Positions 1 through 13,439 are shown, counted from the stretch's first letter. The stretch is 64,000 bases of DNA from Sphagnum compactum (GCA_965153455.1 OZ234503.1:10235118-10299117), one strand, 5' to 3'. Program-made: numbers and translations. Notes: generated by a model not told the origin, from the sequence alone.

Positions 1-1530
1 CACATTACTTGTACACTTTTTTGTTTGGGTTTTCTATAAAACAGAGGTACTTTGATCACACCATCACAAAACAATTATTGGAACATTGGACATGCCCAAA
101 ATAGAATCATGATAGAGATTCTCTTTGCCTACCTTATAAGTTGTGATGTTTGAACCTTGGACAAACCTTATAGGATAAATTTTGGTGGTGTTGGGCGCAT
201 GTTGCATCACTTTTATAAAAAAAAGGATTGCACCATCATTTTTGAGTTACTTAAACAATAATTAACATGTAAGGTGATTGCCAACTCATTATTCCACCCT
301 CAAGGAACAGTTGCCACTCCACTAGTTCCCCTCTCCTAAAAAAGAACCCCAATTTTTTTAATTAAAAAAAATATATATATATATGGGATGAAAAAGATGC
401 TATTGGGAACAAATTGGGAACATCAAAATCCAAAAAGTAGAACCCCACACCTCCTCCCTCCCCTCTCCTGCCCTCCCCTCACCTCACCTCATCCACTGTG
501 GCCCCCAAATGAAGAAAGATGGCCCTTCCTGGGTGCATCTTGAACCTCTCACAGGGCTGCATGAAAATTCTATTCCTAAAAGTGTGTGTCACGATTTTTG
601 GCCTGGGCTAATAACCCTTCCAAGAGCGTGGGTAAAATATTTGCAAGCTGAATGAAAGAACAAGGGGTTTTTTGGTAGTGAACTGTCTGCACCCCTTTTG
701 GAAAAAATTAAGTTTGTTTTAGGGTTTTTCCCCGCACAGATGCAAGTAAAACAAACCCTCGAATGCCAAGGGAGGTGCCCACATATCGTCATTTGGTGAA
801 CATGTGTAAGTCTCCCCACCCAGCTACCAGCTGACACGACTGAGATGTGTGGCCCTTCCATTGGGGGGTTGTGAACAGATTTAGGCTCGTTCAGCTTCAA
901 AGACCCATTTGTTCCACCATCATCCATTGGATGTAATGTCCAATTTGTCTGGTACCTCCGATTTTTTTCACACCAATGAGGGCAAGACCCTTTCTGTGAC
1001 ATGAAATGAACAAATTTGGAAGTGCTTGCTTACAGAACTAAACCAATATTTCTTCAAATCTGTCCAGGACACAGATTCTAGCAAACAAAACTAGGAATGA
1101 AACCATCTCCTCCTGAATCAAGGAAGATCAACCTAATCCTTTGGTTGACATGGTACACATGCCGTCCATTTACAGTAGTAAAACTCAGAGTGATTAAATT
1201 TTATCCCATTGGTTTGCAAGGTGTAGCCAGATTCTATCCAAGGAATTGGATTTCTTGGGGAGGGGATTATTGACAATGCATGTTTCACGAATTCAACTTT
1301 CTGGTGGACCATATCAACTATGAAGTTTCATGTTCTACTGCAACTGATGGCCCACTCCCACACTTTTTTCACTCAAGGAAACTCATCTGACAGTTGCATT
1401 ACTGAGTTCAAAAATAGCCCTCCTTACATACCTCAAGTTCACCTCTTTAAAATTCTACTATTAAGCACTTCCAAGCAATTTCAAAAGCCCCAGTTTCCTT
1501 TATTTTTTAGTTTTCAATGAAAAAAGTATT
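1..1530. other. Gene-free AT-rich stretch
   Basis: No recognisable protein or RNA gene. A short AT dinucleotide run lies at 370-384. A pyrimidine-rich patch follows at about 445-490. A 137-codon minus-strand ORF at 589-1002 has no recognisable motif and is probably chance. This looks like decayed repeat sequence. Confidence 0.5.
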
Positions 1531-2530
1531 CAATATTCAGTAACTCTCGCACTGTGGTCTAAGACAGTAGACGACTTCCTCAGTGTGCCCTTACTCATTA
1601 AAAGACTTTCCAACAATACCAAAAGTGTGACATGGGTGGTATGGTTAGGGAGATCTCAATGTGACAAACTAAACAAACAAAATATTTTCCTTTAATAACT
1701 ATATTAGTGTGGCTTGTGCCATTGGTCAAGTGTAAACATGGCCTTGACAATATAGTTCAATTTTGAAAAAATATATGTATTTTTAAAATTAATTTCCAAT
1801 GACAAAATTTATTGAAAATTCAATATCTTGCCCACCTTAGGTCTAAAAATTAGAAAATCACCTCCAAGGAATCCCATTCATCAAGGGCTTTGCTATAGTA
1901 CCAAAAGCTCACATAACTTCCCCTAAAATATTTAGTTTTGATTCTTCAAATTTTTATTCACGAGTTTTTTTCATTATTCAATAACTCTTGCATTATATAT
2001 GTTTAAACACTACCAAACAACCTTGGCGCATCCTTACTTGTCAAGAATTCTCCAATAATACCAAGAGCATGGTGAAAGGTGCCTTAGTTTGGGAGAACTT
2101 GATGTGACAAACAAACAAACCACCTTTCCTTTATTGCTTGTGCCATTAACCTAAGTGAGAACAGGACCTTGATGATAAAGTTCAATTGTGAATTGTTTTT
2201 CGACAAACGTGAACCTACTTCCTAATGACAAAATTACTCCAAATTTGATATCTCCCCCACCTTAGGTCTAAAAATTACAAAATCACATACCTCCAAGAAA
2301 TCCCACTCATGAAGGGCTTTCCAACAATACCAAGAGCTTGCCCCAATTTCCCTCAATTGATTTTGTTGAATTTTTTGACAAAATTGTTCAATATTCAATA
2401 ACTCTTGCACCTTATGTCTAAACCAAACTAGTTCAATGCACCCTTAGCTTTTCAATAAGATCACAACTCGTGTTGACGTGGTTTGGGAGATCTAGATGTG
2501 AGAAACAAACAAACTACCATCCATAATAGA
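1531..2530. repeat. Tandem repeat, unit about 420-440 bp, ~2.3 copies
   Basis: The phrase TAACTCTYGCA recurs at 1541, 1982 and 2399, giving periods of 441 and 417 bases. Each unit carries the same ordered phrases: a CTTTCCAACAATACCAA-like segment, GGGAGATCT-like sequence followed by a GTGACAAACAAACAAAC-like segment, and CACCTTAGGTCTAAAAATTA. The third unit stops near 2,530. Copies are diverged by many substitutions and small indels, so the array is old. No coding capacity is visible. Confidence 0.75.
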
Positions 2531-4429
2531 TAGATATTACCTCCTTTTTTGGAAGTGGATACCATTGCATTGGGTGCAACAAGGTTGTTAAACATTTTCT
2601 CCCCTAGCTATGAAAGTCCTTCCATTCCTAATATAGTTATGGGTCACTAATTACTTGTTGATCCCCAATGACATGAGTTGGTAACCACATATCATTCTAG
2701 TATAACACAACAGAGCATTGAACTCTTAACCACTTGAAAGATGGCCATAAAGTTTTAGGCATTGGGCTATTTTCTTTATGTGATATGCAAAATTATTTTT
2801 TTGTCATTCAATTGGTTAGTGCTTTTATTTGAAGTTGATTTGGATAAACTTAGAAATAATTTATTATGTTCCATTCACGATTGGCATTGATGGATAACTT
2901 TCTTTTGATTTAATTTTAAACTATTACAAGTGATGGCCTTAGAATATTAAAATGATTTTCTTGTCTATTTGCAATCTTGATTAGTTTGGATAATACCTGT
3001 TGAACATCATCATCACACTATCCCATGTCAACAATAGTTTGATTTGAAATTCATTAGTGAGCTCGCCATCATAACCTCATGATCACCAAATGTTTGACAA
3101 TCCTACCTTTCAAGGCTCCCATCTTCAGTAACAGAGGGCACTTTGCCATCATCATCGATAGTATTTTTACATTGTTTTTTTTTTTCTTACTATGTGTCTC
3201 CTTGATTACTTCTTGTGTGTCATCTTTTTCTTACTTAAAACATTTCTTCTTCTTCCTCTGTGTTGATACTAGAATGAAAAAGAAATCAACTAGCATGTTG
3301 ATTCTTCCTTGCTCTTTCAATGTTTTTTTTTCAATTTTTAATTTTTGCTTCATAGCAAGCTTGCTGATTTTTTTTAATATGAATGAGTTTGAAGCAACAA
3401 GCCCACTGATTTTTTCTTGCTACAATGAACTCACACACTCAATGTTTTAATTTTACCACAAGCTCATTGATTTTTTCTTGCTACAACATGAGTTCAATGT
3501 TTTTTTTTCTTCTTTTGTGGCATGTGATTGCAATGGGGCACAATAGCTCAAGATTGGTATAAGTCCAACAAAATCCTTGACAACTTTGGTTTTGCCAAGA
3601 AAATTTGCTAGTATACATTTGGAGATGCCCTTAGAAGGTTATGCGATCTACAATCCCACCCCAAACCCCACAAATAACAAGCCTTCTTGGGTTCTGTTTG
3701 GCTTATTCAGAAAAATAGGACGGATTAATGTCTAAACGAAAAAGAAAAAGAACTAGTACACTATGTAATTATACATAATTAAAAATTACATATTAGCGTG
3801 GAGTTTCTGATAATTGATTATCCAGCATATTTTTGTGATCTTTCTACATCAGCGATTCAGCAGCAATCGCCAGACAAAAATTGGAGGAGGACATGAGACA
3901 GGTGCAAAAAGAACTATGAAACTTATTTAATAAATTTCTGAACGAGTTTGCATTTTGTCATACGTACGTACATACGTTATGATGCACACTAGGTATAGTA
4001 GGTATATATCACGAGCTTGTAATGAGAATTTTTCTGGCACAATTATGGAAAGTGATCTACTGTGATACACCATAAATCGAGAGGAGTATTTAATGATAAA
4101 ATATATTAGCATTACTAATTGAGCTGGAGTGGTTGATGTGTGTATAATGGGAGTTGCATGGTACAATTGTTGGAAAGCCCATTGTGCATGATGGAAGAGC
4201 AGTTAATGCATCTGTTTGTAAATTAACAAAGATTCTCTCCACACATAGCAGCAACTTGTTTCACATGCATTTGTTTACATCTTGCACATGGTGCAGCAAT
4301 TTGTCATAATATCTCCCAGGTACCCTAATAGTCACACTTAACCCTAAAATCTTCACCTAGGGGCCAGCTACACTTCAATCGACGACTACTAAATGAATGG
4401 GATAGATTGTTCCATTTTGTGATGTCGAG
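2531..4429. other. Gene-free stretch
   Basis: AT-rich, with T-rich runs around 3,170-3,510. A 123-codon ORF at 3079-3450 is a by-product of that T-richness (mostly F, L and S). No gene or structured repeat recognised. Confidence 0.45.
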
Positions 4430-4905
4430 GATTTCGCCAAATTTAGCTATAGGTCAGAGAGGAAAGTAAAATATTTAAGAATTCTGCTATATTTTTGCGA
4501 CCTGTTGGAACCTATACAGCACAACGCGCAAGGGCAAGGGGAGTGCTGTGAGCACTTAACACACAATTAGCTAATGAATCTGACGTAGCCAATTTTGGCT
4601 ACAGTTCAGATAGAAAAGTAGACTTTTTTTTAAACCCTGCAATGTACTAGCGACTTGCAAGGAAGTAAGGTCTAAATATTGGGAATCAAGCTTCTTTTCC
4701 TTGAAATATGGTGAATTTGAGGGATTTCCCCCCAAAAATATTTTGTAGAAGTCGCAGGGCCCTTTTTTCTTGTGGGTCAGCAAGTGGCAAAATCTCACCA
4801 CAAAGAGAAACAACTGGTCTAAATATGGTAAATCCAGACATTTTTCCCTCAAATTTTGGTGATTTTGGTGCACTTTTTTCACAAAAATCCTCTGAATGAG
4901 TCACA
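4430..4905. repeat. Dispersed repeat block, copy A
   Basis: This block shares ordered phrases with 6237-6375: a GCCAAATTTAGCTA-like start followed by GGTCAGAGAGGA, then TTTTCCTTGAAAT, then a TTTTGGTGATTTTGGTGCA-like segment and TGAGTCACACT. The minus-strand ORFs at 4571-4882 and 4686-5096 lie inside it and carry no known domain. The copies are strongly diverged and this copy holds extra internal sequence. Confidence 0.5.
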
Positions 4906-6236
4906 CTACATTTGTATTTTTTATTTTTTTCAACTGGAGAAAATTCACGCCACAAGAAAAAACTGGTCACAGACATGTTCATGTACATAGTTTTCTGTAG
5001 CTTATAGAATTTTGATATGAACTTATACAGTAGGGGTGAACCACAAATACTTACACAGACTAACCTTTGACCCCCTTCCCACAGAGTAGCGGCCATATTT
5101 ACATCCTGTTAGGTCACACTCACTCCATGCACTTGGCTTCGCTCTGTTCACATACTCTAGTTTGGCTTGGCATAATGCCCATGTTTTATGGTGGGTCAGA
5201 TTCAATTGATGTTTTCACTGCAATCACTTGCTCTCTTGGATCTGGATGTTGAGTCCAAGATTTAAGCATCCTGATGGCCATGAAAACTGAAAAACCTGGA
5301 ACGTTGGAACTTCAGGTGTTTGCTCGCTAGTGGTCATATGTTTGTGTGGGTCGCTCCATATTGGACGCAGTCAGTCGCCCCAAGGTTGGTACTATCTTAT
5401 GAGGGGTGTCGGTTGGAACTTACAAACTTCGAACTCTAGAATTTAAGTCGCAGAAAAAAGCTGCAATTGTTATTTGGGGTTGGCAGGGTTTGGACTCTGA
5501 ACCCAGCTGCTCCTATGGGCATCGGGTAGAGTCCATTCAGTGACATGAGTGGCTCCCCCCTCCCCCCATTCTGTTCTTTACTTTGGCACACAGTTCCATG
5601 TACGCAAAAAGATACCCTCACTCAATTTCTTTCCTTGAGGAAGGCACAGAGCCTTTTAGGCACAGGCCTTCCTGGCTGTTAATTGTGAACTTGTCCTGGC
5701 TATTTCCACATGTTCTGACTCTGTTTTTCGCCCCTCCTCCTTGGAGTCACTCATGAGTCATTTATTGTTTCAATCCATGCAAAATATCTTTGGTATCCCA
5801 AAAAATTTAGCACACCAACTCGTATCTCTAGTGCAGAATCCATCATACACGCTAGGTGAATTAAGAGTTCCACAAGATCGTTAGCATCATTACTTCACCC
5901 ACATCACCCTTGTCCCTTCGGAATCTGAAGTAGGGGTTTTAAAACAATATGTAGCCACACTGGCAGCCTTTTTATTGCTGGCTATACATAGCCAAAAATA
6001 AAAAATAAAAATTTTAAATGCTAAAATCAAGTGCTTTTAAAGATTTCAATAGCCAAAATTCTACCAAATTTTAAGAAAATTTTCTAGACTTGTATACTTG
6101 GTTCAAATAAGTAACTAGAAATATAGAAGATATTTTTCTAATTAACATTTATCTCGTATCCAAATTTGGCTAAATGCTCAATGGATGATTACCACTTTGG
6201 TTACATCACAAAATTGACCAAAAAAAATTACACATT
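4906..6236. other. Gene-free stretch with mildly higher GC at 5.0-5.75 kb
   Basis: Several 60-codon ORFs occur on both strands but none shows a domain, a plausible splice pattern or a partner. I see no gene here. Confidence 0.4.
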
Positions 6237-6375
6237 GGTGATCATCACCAGAGAAATTAGCCAAATTTGACTACAGGTCAGAGAGGACATTTCAGAAATA
6301 TTTTCCTTGAAATCTGGTAACTTTGGCACAATTTTTTCCACAGATATCTTTTTTATGAGTCACACTGGATTTTTT
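6237..6375. repeat. Dispersed repeat block, copy B
   Basis: Shortened, diverged copy of 4430-4905. It retains GCCAAATTTGACTA, GGTCAGAGAGGA, TTTTCCTTGAAATCTGG and ATGAGTCACACTGGA in the same order, at about 130 bases total span. Confidence 0.5.
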
Positions 6376-6854
6376 TGTCAGAGTGGCCAAAATTTGCACC
6401 CAAAAAAAAATGCTGCTTTGGATGCACATTTGGTAGGTAGTAAAATTTATAACTCTCACACCAAGTGCTAACTGTTACTTTTCTGCACAATGAAACTCAC
6501 AAGATATAGACTTCTGCTTTTTTCTAAATTTGCATATTCAAGTTATGGGAAACTATGTGACACATGAGTGGTGTCCTCACATCAGAGTCTCCCACTGTAC
6601 TCAGTATGTGATTCCCATGACCACTTCACAATTTGACAACTTCATTGGCACAGAAGACTGGCCCTCTTCCCAGTTTTCAAATTATGGTTGGTGTAATACT
6701 TTTCAAGTTTGAAATGTAATGAGCAGTAGGCAATATGCAAAAGAAAAAAATCATGACAAAACAAACATATATTCAAAATAAGAAGGGTACCAGCCTAGAA
6801 AATTGTATGAAGCTGAAATATATTGCACACATATGCACCTGCTCTTAAAATCAT

Positions 6855-6936
6855 AAATGAACCCAGACTCTTGCCAAGAAGACACATTGTACTAAAAATG
6901 AACCCAGACTCTTGCCAAAAAGACACATCAAGACTT
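6855..6936. repeat. 41-bp direct duplication
   Basis: AATGAACCCAGACTCTTGCC occurs twice with a 41-base period (6857 and 6898), followed each time by AARAAGACACAT. It lies inside two overlapping chance ORFs on opposite strands. Confidence 0.75.
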
Positions 6937-7624
6937 GGGGCAACACATACAAGAAGAGATTTGATCTTAGGATCTCCTTTGAGTTTCAGGTCCCAGCATG
7001 GGCTATGCCAGCTAGCCATCACCCCTGGGATGTCAACCTGGCTTTCATTGTAAAGTGAGTCACCAAGAGTTACTTTTCAAACAAAATTTCCTGAGGTGGG
7101 AGATAGGTGCCCTGAGGATGCAAAATTCATTGGATAACTATTTACTGCCCCTCAGGCTTGAAGAATTAATAGAATTTTGCTGTGAATTAGAAGGGTTTGA
7201 GCTAGTGTTGGCAAGTTCTGGGATCTAGGTAGGTTGGGGTATGGGTTGTAAGTTAGGCTCTAACGTCTCTAGATCAGAGGTTTTAAGTTTAGTTGGAAAT
7301 GTCATTGAACATTAATTGGGCAACTGTCTTTTTTTCAAAATTGACTTAGAATTTGAACTGGTTGTGTTACTTATTTTTAACTAGTTCAAGTTCTTTCAGA
7401 AAATAAGTATAACTTTATTTTTAAAAGTATAAGCTTGACCATACATTATGGACAAGTTATTACATTTAATTGATTGTACATAATTAATATTACATAATCT
7501 CTATTTTGAAATATGTGCACTAGTTGAACCAATGAAAAAAATTGTTTAGTTTTGTGTATTGAAAATGAAACCAAACCAAGTTTTAAATTGAATCAGTTTT
7601 TAATTCTTTATAAAAATGATTGGA

Positions 7625-8325
7625 ACCAGAGGTTTTAAAAATCCAAAGAACCTGTCTCAAGACCAACCTGGGAAGGTTTCATCAAAAACAAAAAATAGTT
7701 AAAACCGAGATTGAAGGTCTTGTTTGAGATCAAGAACAAAACAACACTAGTTTGAACAAGTGTTGTAAAAATATCTGGTTTCTAGCGTTAAAAGAGAGTG
7801 TTTAGGGTTAGGTTTTTGTGACCCAGACCTGAGCTCACATCTTTTTGTTGAACCGGCACAAAAACTGGACATTACTTTATCCGAACCTGAAATTGGAACT
7901 GTTTAAAAACAGTTTTAAATAGAGGAGCAAGTTCTTTTAAATAAGCAAGTAGTTTTTCATTTCAAAAGTTGAAAGTAGGCTCAACTTCAGAGTTAAAGAT
8001 TAATTTTTATTAGTTAATGAATTCCATACCAATATAGACCCCAATTTTAATTTGATATAAAAAAAATTATCTATATGATATCCAACATACGGGAATGTAT
8101 GATGTCTGCATGAAACCGGACTCAGTTTTGAACCAGACATGGAGGTTCTTGAATTTCAAAAATATTGTTAGAATTGAAACTGCAAGGTTTTAAAATGAGA
8201 AGAAGCGGTCTCAAACCTCCACCCCAAGAACCTCGAATATTTTTAAAGAATCAAAACCGGGAAAGTAAGTTCTCTGACAAAAGAAGAACAGCACAACCCT
8301 GGTTTGAACCCTGTTTAAAGGACAA
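7625..8325. repeat. Diverged direct repeat (about 7625-7760 and 8180-8325)
   Basis: Both blocks start near GGTTTTAAAA and contain the same order of phrases: a tctcaa segment, ACCTSGRA-like sequence, a TAAAACCGRGA-like segment, and GAACAAAACAACAC or GAACAGCACAACCC leading to TGGTTTGAAC-like sequence. The separation is about 560 bases. No coding function is visible. Confidence 0.4.
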
Positions 8326-8700
8326 CACAGGTTCAATTTTAAGCCCCGCTTTCTGAGGTCTTCTTTTCAGTAAAATTTTGTCAGTTAGCAAGTTTTTTGG
8401 TGAGCAAGGCAAAAGATTAGCGTTATTTGGGTTTTCTAGCCGCCAAAACTTGAAACTAAAAGAAAATCACCAGATTTCTGTGTAGTTTAATGCCCTGGCA
8501 GCAGGGCATTACACCTGCAAACTGAGGGCGGAGCCCAAAGTGAGCAGCTAACTTAGGGTCACTTTAGACAAGGGAGGCTTGGAGTCCAATTCGAGGGTTC
8601 AATATCAAAAATGTGTGATTGGCATCTGAGAGTATTAGTTAACCTTTGGTATTTATTCTTTTCTTCTTCCTTTTTTTTTCATTGTTTTTCTTTTGTCTGT

Positions 8701-9831
8701 GTTATGTACATATCATAAAAATTTGAAATCAATCTAATGAGTGAAAAATATGTATACAAAATTTTAACCTCTTGTAACCACTACTTAAAAGTTGCATAAA
8801 AGCAGTTTGACATTTAAAACACAATTTGAAAATATTTTTTTAATGACATATTCTGGAATTTTTTTAATATACACCTTAACATAATAATATTAAAAAAACT
8901 TTAAAGATTTTTAATTTTTTTTTAAAAGACGTATTAAAAAACATCTAAAAATATTCTAAGAATAAAGCAATGGTCTAAGGAGGCATGTGTGGCTCCTAAT
9001 ATAACATGGTTAGACTTTTGTTAAATGTTGAAACTCTGATTATATCCATCTACTCATGACTTCCAATAGGCAACATTGAATGGCTTATAATGGAATATAT
9101 TTTTATATGAAAAAATTAGCGTGTCAGAAGCTTGAAATGAATATGATTACTTATCAAAACTTTCCAATTGCCACTTGAGTTCTTGGTTCAATTTTTGACA
9201 CAGTATCCAAATTATGAGCCTTGACAATCCTCCACTAGTTTCCATTCTCAAAATCCTATCGCCTACTTGAAACAAATGTTAAATTCCTAGTATGAATAAA
9301 TGGGTAAAGTGATTGAGGGAAAAACATGACCTTGGTATCTAGATGTCACCGACCCTTGGAATTTTTTCCTCTTCTTCAAAAATGTAAATAGAAGTATTAG
9401 GCAATGTAAGAAGTAAAGAAGAATTTGCACTGAAATTGTGCAATGTTGTTCCACCCTCTAACTCCATCATGCACCTTGTTCCATACATGAGCACGGGTAC
9501 CAAATCCATTGTGGTTGATCTTCACCACCAAATCTCCAACTTGGGTCCATCCAAACTATTAAGAGCCACACATGCCCCCTTAGATCATTATTTTTAAAAA
9601 ATAATTTTTAAAAATCTTTTTAATCCTTCTTTCAAAAAAATTAAAAATATTTAATGTTAATACTATTATGTTAAGGTGTATATTTTTTAAAATCCCAAAA
9701 TATGTCATAAAAAAATATTTTCAAATTGTGCTTTTAACATCAAAACTATTTTTAAACTACTTTTAGACAGCTTTGAAACAGTGGTTACATTCATTAGATT
9801 GATTCCAAATTTGTATGATAAGTACATAATG
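8701..9831. repeat. Long inverted repeat, arms ~275-300 bp, loop ~560 bp
   Basis: The left arm (8701-9000) and right arm (9558-9831) are reverse complements with roughly 20 percent divergence and small gaps by eye. Matching landmarks are AATCAATCTAATGA, GCACAATTTGAAAATATTTT (right arm reversed; the left arm has aaca), TATACACCTTAACATAATA, and GGCATGTGTGGCTC at the inner ends. The loop has no recognised ORF. It resembles a foldback or long-TIR transposon, but I cannot fix termini or a target duplication. Confidence 0.75.
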
Positions 9832-11829
9832 TATTCACAATAACATTTTATAAAAAATATTTTATTTATTATTATTATTAGTTTACAATCCAAAGTTCAA
9901 AAAATTGAATAATGGTTACAACTGCTAATGGTAAATGTTAGTATGACTGCACCCACATGTGCCTGTCTACGGTCAATGCCAATAATGTGCACCATCCCCA
10001 AATCCTTTCACCCTAAATATTATAAATCCTATGGTTGGAAATGATTCAATCCTTAATCTGTGAAATTGATGAATGATCTAATGCTCAAAAATCTCCTAAG
10101 TAGTTAATTCCTAGACAAGTCACTGCTGTTGGACCCTAACATTCTTTAATCATGTTTTTACCTTATAGTTCAACATCACAAACACATTTGCTGAACAAAC
10201 CTGCTTTGATACCGAAAGAGAAGGCAATGCCTAATCCACACATACGGATAGTAAAAACACATTTAACAACCAACTTCTGTGAAATTCCAAAGAAAAATGT
10301 AACAACATTTCAACATTGAACTAAATATCTATATCATCTAAACTATGGACCATGAAGAATCAGTTGCGATATTTTGGATTGGCGAAAAATGCCAAAGTAA
10401 GGGATAGTTGATCATCATGAAATGTTGAGGCAGTTGTTGTGCTTCATTTATTGTTCGTTCTATTTAAGTGTTGTTTTGTTACTTACATGTGATGATCTTT
10501 GTTTTGTTTTCTTCATGGTTGTGACAACGTTTGACGTTGATCAAGCAAGAATCTTGCATCGTTTTGGAGTTGGTGATTGATGGAGGGTGAACACTGTAGT
10601 ATATGAGGCTTCTTATGTTGAGAAGTTAAGTTCCTATATTGGAATTTGAATTGGTTTTTCTACATTTGTTTGTCTTGGTAGTTTTCAAGTTTGTTGATGT
10701 ATGTTTATTGTGGGTTTTTTTTGCAATAATTTCCAATGAAGAGGTTTGTGAAGGATGAATGCCTTAATTCCATGGAATTTTCAAGGTAGAGGGCCTTGTT
10801 ATTCCGCTACACCATAGCCTTTTATTAGGTGTAGGTAGATCATGTTGCATAATGTAAGGGCATGTTGAAAAAAATGATGAAAAAATAAGGGGTTTTGAGA
10901 GCAGTTTTATTATGGCAATTGGGCTGGGTGGAGAGAAATATTGTACTATTGGGACATAGTGGTGGTGTGTGTGTGAGAAGGAATACCCACTCAAGTGGGA
11001 GCTCTGAAAGGAATTGATGTGTAACCTAAAGAATCTTGGGATTGTTGGGACATACCTGCAATGGGCAAATTTGGGTTGTAATTATTTCTTTGCACAAATT
11101 TCTTGAAAGTAAGTTATGGAATTGAGAGGATTTCATGTTCTGGGTTATGAATTGAGATTGAGAATTGCCATAATTCAACCAGTGGGTTCAAAAGAGAGAA
11201 GTTGGAGCAAGCATTATGCATCCATGTAGGTGAATTGGTGAACATGTCCAAATTTGTGTACAATATGTGATGATGTAGCAATTTTTAGTTGATGATATAT
11301 GTGTACCTTAAAATGTTGTATTTAACAACACCTTCAAACCTACAAACAAGGCCCAAGGGAGGATTGAAATCCAATCCTTTTGGATCTTGCCCATTGTAGC
11401 CTAGGTTAAATTTACACAAGCAGCAAACCTTAGAACCTTGCTTGCACTCCCACATTAGTCTAAGATAAATTAGTAAAAGAAAAAATCATAATCAATGTGC
11501 ATAATAAATGGCAAAGCCAAAGAATATTGCAACACTACAACAAGGAAATAGACAAGTGAAAGCACTTACAATTAAAAGTATTAAAGACACATCCATAATC
11601 CACATCAAACAAAACACACACAAAGGAGCCAGGACGATGCATCTTTCATATTAATGGCAACAACAACGAAAAACTTGGTTTCATTGCTTGTATATTTGCT
11701 TGCCTATAAGTTACAACCCATGTTCAAAATATGGTGCAATAAATCTTGCCTAGTAGCTAGTACCAAAAACTTAAATTTCCAAAAAACCCTAAACATCACA
11801 TACCTTTTCTTTCTATCTTGCCAATCCTT
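9832..11829. other. Gene-free stretch
   Basis: AT-rich. The minus-strand ORF at 10764-10994 and the plus ORF at 11654-11875 show no domain; the latter overlaps the antisense side of the hAT-like remnant. Nothing else recognised. Confidence 0.4.
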
Positions 11830-12730
11830 GATCATGTCTCCAAATGGAAAAGTTTCCATGGAGTACGGATATTAAACAAACATCTTGAAACCAAATCAAG
11901 GTGATTGTTCAATCTATTTTCAAACTTAGATTTCATAAAAAACAAGATTGAAATGCATTGTTTGTCCTCCATGTTGCCCAATACAATGACAACTTAAATT
12001 TCCACCAATTTGAAATATTTGGATAATTTATGTTTACGAACAACATTAGAGGATAGATTAAACCAAATCTTGGTCACATGGTTGCATGTCAAAGGAGGCT
12101 CCAAAATTGTTCTATTGTTTGTTTACATAGTCACCTTGAAAAAGGAAGCTCCTATGTGTAATTTATACTCATCTAGCAGGGTAGGAACCTTCACGCCCTC
12201 ATCACTATACTCCTTTTCAAAACAATATTGTGCCATTAACAAGGCTAGATGGATAGGGAATGAGGCTTTTGCATCAGAGTTTAGCCATTATTGGGGATAG
12301 ATAATCCCAATAGCATTCATTAGTTCCTGGTAAAAAAACCTTTTCGCAAAATCATCAATGAGGATAGTAGTTGCAATTGAACATTGTTGCTTCATTATTT
12401 TAATAACAACATACCATTGGTGACCAAGTGCACATGTCAAAGACATTGGTGTTCAAGCACGTGCAATGGATTTGGTACTGCTAACCTTGAAAAAATAAAT
12501 TGGGATATTGAATGGTGGTGGTTGGATTAGTCCACCAATCTATTAGAGTTGATCAATTGTGCCATCCACAAGATCTGTAAAACTCTTGAACTACAAACTA
12601 GTAAATTATTTTTTTGGATCAGCATAAAATGTGTTTAGATCAGCTCAACACATCTTGATCATTCTAACAAAATCACAAACAAAAGTAAGGTGACTTTGAA
12701 CAAATTTAATGAATTCATGGATTGTTTATA
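11830..12730 (-). pseudogene. Decayed hAT-like transposase, C-terminal half
   Basis: Reading the minus strand gives about 300 codons in one main frame, interrupted by scattered stops. The recognisable end is the hAT C-terminal dimerisation region: VLGNMEDKQCISILFFMKSK followed by a basic segment and NNHLDLV, which fits the family pattern V-x-G-x-x-E-D-x-x-x-x-S-x-L...K-S-K...R-L. Upstream segments such as LLMAQYCFEKEYSDEGVK and ALGHQWYVVIKIMKQQ read as normal protein but I do not recognise them. No N-terminal zinc finger or catalytic D residues were identified, so the assignment rests on the C-terminal block. The plus-strand ORF at 12010-12300 is its shadow. The element is inactive. Confidence 0.5.
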
Positions 12731-13439
12731 ACATGGGCATGATGCACGGGAGGCTAATGTTTAGGTTGTCTAGGTTGTTCAGGTTGTGCACGTGAGGTTA
12801 CCCAAGGTTAATTGTCAATCATCGTTATTTCATCATAATTAATTAACAATAATGTACCTTGCTACACGAATAACATTTTTAGCTATAATCACTATTACAA
12901 AAACATGTTATTTTGACTAAAAAATCTAGTAAAAAAGGACCCCATTTGGACAAGTGTCAAAAAAACCATCCCATCAATTTGGACAAGTCGTTTGGCCATG
13001 TTTTGTGTGACTAGGGGTGATTTTTTTTACTGGTAGACTATTGGACTATTTGACTAGTCATTTTGACTACTGGATAGTGGATCATTTGATTGGTCAAATT
13101 TCTACCCAATTTTTTTTGGATTATTGTCAAAATATATATATTTTTGTGTATATAGGTCTAGGTAGGTAGGTAGGTAGGTTGTATATAAATTTAAGTAGGT
13201 CACAAAAAGGCAAGTAGGTAGGTGGTAGTTTAGCCTAACTTAGCCTTCTTAACATAGTATAGTCTATTTAACTTTCCTTATTTTAATTTAACCTAACTTA
13301 GCCTACTTACTCTAACCCTTTAAGCAAATATATAGATTATAAGTATTAGGAATTGAACCCCAAACCTTCACAATGATAAACCAAGTCTTTATTAATAGAC
13401 TACACCATCAAAGGTGTTCAACATTTGTTAAGTTTTTTA
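12731..13439. other. Gene-free stretch with short TAGG run
   Basis: Low-complexity AT-rich sequence. A TAGG tetranucleotide run lies at about 13157-13180, and TAGCCTAACTTAGCCT-like phrases follow at 13,230-13,310. No gene. Confidence 0.45.

Noticed and set aside
589-1002. 137-codon minus-strand ORF
   Set aside because: No domain, no homology-like motifs, no supporting signals; probably chance in a higher-GC patch.
3079-3450. 123-codon F/L/S-rich ORF that looks membrane-like
   Set aside because: Arises from T-rich tracts; no start context or homologous pattern.
10195-10225. TTTGATACCG resembling the complement of an initiator-Met primer site
   Set aside because: Mismatched to TGGTATCAGAGC and no LTR ends, gag or pol nearby.
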